Assembly (NCBI GenBank): GCA_017410375.1
Contig: JAFQQW010000025.1
Span: forward strand, 1-52,492
DNA from: Clostridia bacterium
GTDB lineage: Bacteria > Bacillota > Clostridia > RGIG6154
Direction: 5' to 3'
DNA length: 52,492 nucleotides
Translations under genes and position numbers: made by a program
Part shown: one piece after another, positions 50,645 to 52,492 of the stretch
How positions within the stretch are numbered: the stretch's first letter is position 1
Layout of the letters: the number at the start of each line of letters is the position of its first letter
The notes under the pieces: generated by a model
Seen by the model: only the letters and a program-made list of their open reading frames with translations
Database searches by the model: none
Told to the model about the DNA's origin: nothing

Positions 50645-50989
50645 TTATGCAATATGTGCAAGTCCCGAACGTAGTTTTTTTAACGCTTTATTTTTCTGCA
50701 CATATATGTTGTTTGCACTTGTGCCAAGCAAGTACGCTATCTCTCCGGCAGTCAAGCCGCCGATAATGTTCAAAACAATAACAATCCTTTCAATCTCGTG
50801 GAGATTTAGAATTGCACTTATTACCATTTCGTTTTCAAGCTCGTTTATAATTATCCGGACCACCAATTTGTCAAATATCTTTTTGCAACCTTTTTTGATT
50901 TCTTTTTCAGTCAGTGGAACTGAGTCAGCAAAATCAGTTTTGTTTTTGTCGTACCAGTTTATAATTATGTATTGCATATAGGCTATCAT
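50645..50989 (-). CDS. Sigma-70 region 4-like regulator of a mobile element
   Basis: 114 residues. The C-terminal half is a sigma region 4-like helix-turn-helix: LNLHEIERIVIVLNIIGGLTAGEIAYLLGTSANNIYVQKNKALKKLRSGL. The N-terminal half (MIAYMQYIIINWYDKNK) has the look of the small sigma-like proteins encoded beside xis in Tn916-type conjugative transposons. ATG 50989 has GGGAGG 8 bases upstream; a TTG at 51004 overlaps that site. The gene is preceded by an unusually long, structured, repeat-bearing leader. Confidence 0.75.
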   Translation of the reverse strand: MIAYMQYIIINWYDKNKTDFADSVPLTEKEIKKGCKKIFDKLVVRIIINELENEMVISAILNLHEIERIVIVLNIIGGLTAGEIAYLLGTSANNIYVQKNKALKKLRSGLAHIA

Positions 50990-51004
50990 ATCATCGCCTC
51001 CCAA

Positions 51005-51250
51005 TCCGTAGTATGCCCCTTTTTAACAGCCGTTGGCTCGGCGTACATAGCATTTCAGCTCTCCCGGGTTCTCCGCGAGGACCGTAGTCAAGTATCAATT
51101 ACTGGCTGTATGTTTCATCGCATCCCGATTTGCCAATCAGTCGGTTTATAGTCTGATAGTTCTCGCTCGTGCCCTGTCGGGCAGTCTTGGCGTATCAACT
51201 AACGTGCTGGCAGTTTTGCCGCCCATACAGCTTTACGATTAAAAAGGTGC
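51005..51250 (-). ncRNA. GC-rich structured region upstream of the sigma-like gene (possible leader RNA)
   Basis: This stretch is clearly richer in G+C than the AT-rich DNA on either side and contains many short hairpins, such as GCCC-TGTC-GGGC at 51172, GGCA-GTTT-TGCC at ~51210 and GCCG-TTGGCT-CGGC at ~51030. All frames are broken by stops or lack a start with a ribosome binding site. It could be a regulatory leader RNA, an origin of transfer, or a decayed gene; I cannot choose. Confidence 0.35.
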
Positions 51251-51329
51251 TATTCAGTTGTAAATGTTCAGATAAGATTTATGTGATGCTTTTTGTGTTT
51301 TTTAGTATCACAATTTATCTGTTTAGCTT

Positions 51330-51575
51330 CATTATACATATCAAAGGTGTACGTACCGTTCACCTTATAAAAAATAATTTATATTTTTTCAAATCCTCCT
51401 TTCTTAAAACCCATTTTATCGGGTAAATATGAAAGAAACCTTCACATTTAAAAAATTTTTTTCAAAAATTTTTATCTCCCCTTTCTTGACACCCATTATA
51501 CAGGTCAAAGGTAAAAGCCAGCTTTACCTTTGAAAATTTTTTTTGATTTTTTTGAAGTTTATTATCTCTCCGCTG
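51330..51575. repeat. Three tandem 82-bp repeats, each with a hairpin
   Basis: Units start at 51330, 51412 and 51494 with CATTATACA, CATTTTATC and CATTATACA. Each holds a hairpin: AAGGTG/CACCTT at 51344-51366, TAAATATGAA/TTCACATTTA at 51424-51450, TCAAAGGTAAA/TTTACCTTTGA at 51505-51533. An A-run/T-run follows, then a CTCC-rich stretch that reads on the minus strand as a ribosome binding site (GAAAGGAGG, GAAAGGGGAG). Stems differ in sequence but keep pairing. No coding region accounts for them. Confidence 0.6.
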
Positions 51576-51680
51576 ATTTTAGTGTAACATCTAAATACCG
51601 CAGATTTTACGGGTAATTCAAAAATTATTTCAAGAACTTTAAAAAAAGTTTTGAAAGTGCGCATTAGCCTTATAAAAACA

Positions 51681-51730
51681 AAAAGACCATAGAAAACCTA
51701 TCAACGATAGAATTTCTATAGTCTTCTTCA
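51681..51730. terminator. Long bidirectional hairpin terminator
   Basis: AGACCATAGAAA pairs with TTTCTATAGTCT, enclosing an inner CTATC-AAC-GATAG hairpin. It is flanked by A4 on the left and TTC on the right; on the minus strand a T-rich tail follows. It separates the repeat region from the sigma operon. Confidence 0.6.
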
Positions 51731-51793
51731 AAGATGTTATGTAATTTAGGGGTAGTGAATCTGTTTTTTATTAAGTTTTTATTTTTCTTCGGA

Positions 51794-51822
51794 TTGAAAA
51801 AATTTGTAGCAAATACTATAAT
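51794..51822 (+). promoter_or_regulatory. Sigma-A promoter of the ECF sigma operon
   Basis: TTGAAA (51794-51799), 17-base spacer, TATAAT (51817-51822). Confidence 0.6.
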
Positions 51823-51837
51823 AAAAATAATATTTAT

Positions 51838-51863
51838 TTGACTTTTTTCGATTCTGAATCGTC
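51838..51863 (+). promoter_or_regulatory. Palindrome and possible ECF-type promoter
   Basis: CGATTC-T-GAATCG (51849-51861) is a perfect palindrome overlapping a CGTC (51860-51863), the typical -10 of ECF sigma promoters, with TTGACT 16 bases upstream. This could be an autoregulatory promoter or an operator. Confidence 0.35.
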
Positions 51864-51907
51864 TAATAGATGTAAGAGCTTTTACAAAGGCGAAAGGAGG
51901 ACTTGAT

Positions 51908-52375
51908 TTGTACGAACTGTTCGAGCAGAAATATAAAGAATGTGAAAAGTCTTTGTTCTTGGTCGCTTTCGGTTATTTGCACAATACCGAAGATGCAAAA
52001 GATTGTGTTCAGGAAGCCATTTTGTCGGCATTAAAATCTTTTAACTCATTAAATAATAAAGAGTTTTTCAAAACATGGCTTACAAGAATTGTAATCAACA
52101 AGAGCAAGGATTATCTGAAAAAACAAAGATTCACCGAGGAATTAACAGATAATCTAAATGTATTTTACGATATGCCTTTAGATGAAATAGGCATAATGGA
52201 TTGTATATGCAAGCTTGGCCCAAAGTTGTCAATATACATAACTCTCAGGTTTTATAACGATATGACTTATGACGAGGTTGCACGCACATTGAAATCACCC
52301 GTTTCAACTGTAAAATACAAAACTAAAAAGGCACTTAACGAACTCAAAACTCTTTTGGAAGGAGATGCAAAATGA
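51908..52375 (+). CDS. ECF-type RNA polymerase sigma factor
   Basis: 155 residues, usual size. Region 2 is visible in LFLVAFGYLHNTEDAKDCVQEAILSALKSF and FFKTWLTRIVINKSKDYLKK; region 4 in YITLRFYNDMTYDEVARTLKSPVSTVKYKTKKALNELK. Such factors redirect RNA polymerase to stress or envelope genes when released from an anti-sigma factor. The start is TTG at 51908 with AAAGGAGG 7 bases upstream. The next gene begins at 52372, overlapping the stop (ATGA), the usual coupling between an ECF sigma and its anti-sigma. Confidence 0.92.
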   Translation: MYELFEQKYKECEKSLFLVAFGYLHNTEDAKDCVQEAILSALKSFNSLNNKEFFKTWLTRIVINKSKDYLKKQRFTEELTDNLNVFYDMPLDEIGIMDCICKLGPKLSIYITLRFYNDMTYDEVARTLKSPVSTVKYKTKKALNELKTLLEGDAK

Positions 52376-52492
52376 GAATATCTGAATTGGAAAACAAATT
52401 AAGAAAACACGCTGAAACAACAAAAAGTGTCATGCAGGCTCCTTTCGACCTGAATGAAGAAATCAAAAATATGGAGGTAAATACTATGAGTA
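52372..52492 (+). CDS. Probable anti-sigma factor, 5' part only
   Basis: Runs off the right end of the window; 40 codons visible, beginning MRISELENKLRKHAE. Assignment rests on the four-base overlap with the ECF sigma gene, not on recognised motifs. A second in-frame ATG at 52486 has its own GGAGG, so a shorter product starting there is possible. Confidence 0.55.
   Translation, partial: MRISELENKLRKHAETTKSVMQAPFDLNEEIKNMEVNTMS

Noticed and set aside
51169-51426. Plus-strand frame of 85 codons in the structured region
   Set aside because: No ribosome binding site; it crosses both the GC-rich structured part and the first tandem repeat, which better explain the sequence.
51330-51575. CRISPR array
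   Set aside because: The units are 82 bases long with divergent stems and no identical direct repeat separated by unique spacers; no cas genes.

Overview
The window looks like chromosome from an uncultured, gut-type member of the Clostridia (Firmicutes). The evidence is strong AGGAGG-type ribosome binding sites, consensus sigma-A promoters, the conserved blocks comEC-holA-rpsT and rplM-rpsI, a spore-type CwlD amidase, an SLH surface protein and moderately low GC. A Monoglobales- or Oscillospirales-like lineage is a guess from gene content only.

Layout. 1-10.5 kb: an AraC-type regulator (minus) diverges from two tandem 1525-residue secreted proteins. Each has a signal peptide, a copper-amine-oxidase-type stalk domain, a carbohydrate-binding-like beta module, a large beta domain, an alpha-helical toroid-like region and C-terminal beta domains. 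10.6-18.5 kb: housekeeping genes (rplM, rpsI, comEC, holA, rpsT), an SLH protein, a small conserved-looking protein and a secreted SH3b-NlpC/P60 hydrolase. 18.6-27.1 kb: two paralogous secreted multi-FN3/CBM-like proteins. 27.1-28.5 kb: a small membrane protein and cwlD. 28.6-39.1 kb: a second tandem pair of giant secreted proteins (1700 and 1705 residues), related to the first pair but with extra N-terminal modules. 39.2-42.1 kb: L-rhamnose isomerase, an alpha/beta hydrolase and a phosphopantetheinyl transferase. 42.1-49.9 kb, mostly minus strand: a multi-TM acyltransferase with an acyl-CoA-ligase-like enzyme, a 45-residue rubredoxin, a PepSY lipoprotein, an MFS sugar transporter with a GH2 beta-mannosidase-like enzyme, and an internally duplicated membrane protein. 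50.1-52.5 kb: an AT-rich accessory area with a rubrerythrin 3' remnant, an excisionase-like and a sigma-like gene in the order seen at one end of Tn916-type elements (no integrase), a structured leader-like region with three 82-bp tandem repeats, and an ECF sigma gene overlapping a partial, probably anti-sigma, gene.

How it fits together. The four giant secreted proteins, two FN3 proteins, SLH protein, L-rhamnose isomerase, beta-mannosidase and sugar transporter suggest an organism that binds and degrades complex polysaccharide outside the cell, perhaps rhamnose-containing plant glycans, and imports the products. The giant protein family is the most promising undescribed system here. All four share a modular plan, an invariant E-H-x(5)-H-x-N motif in the helical region, and a repeated ~100-residue module that I cannot name. 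Enzymatic activity and substrate are inference.
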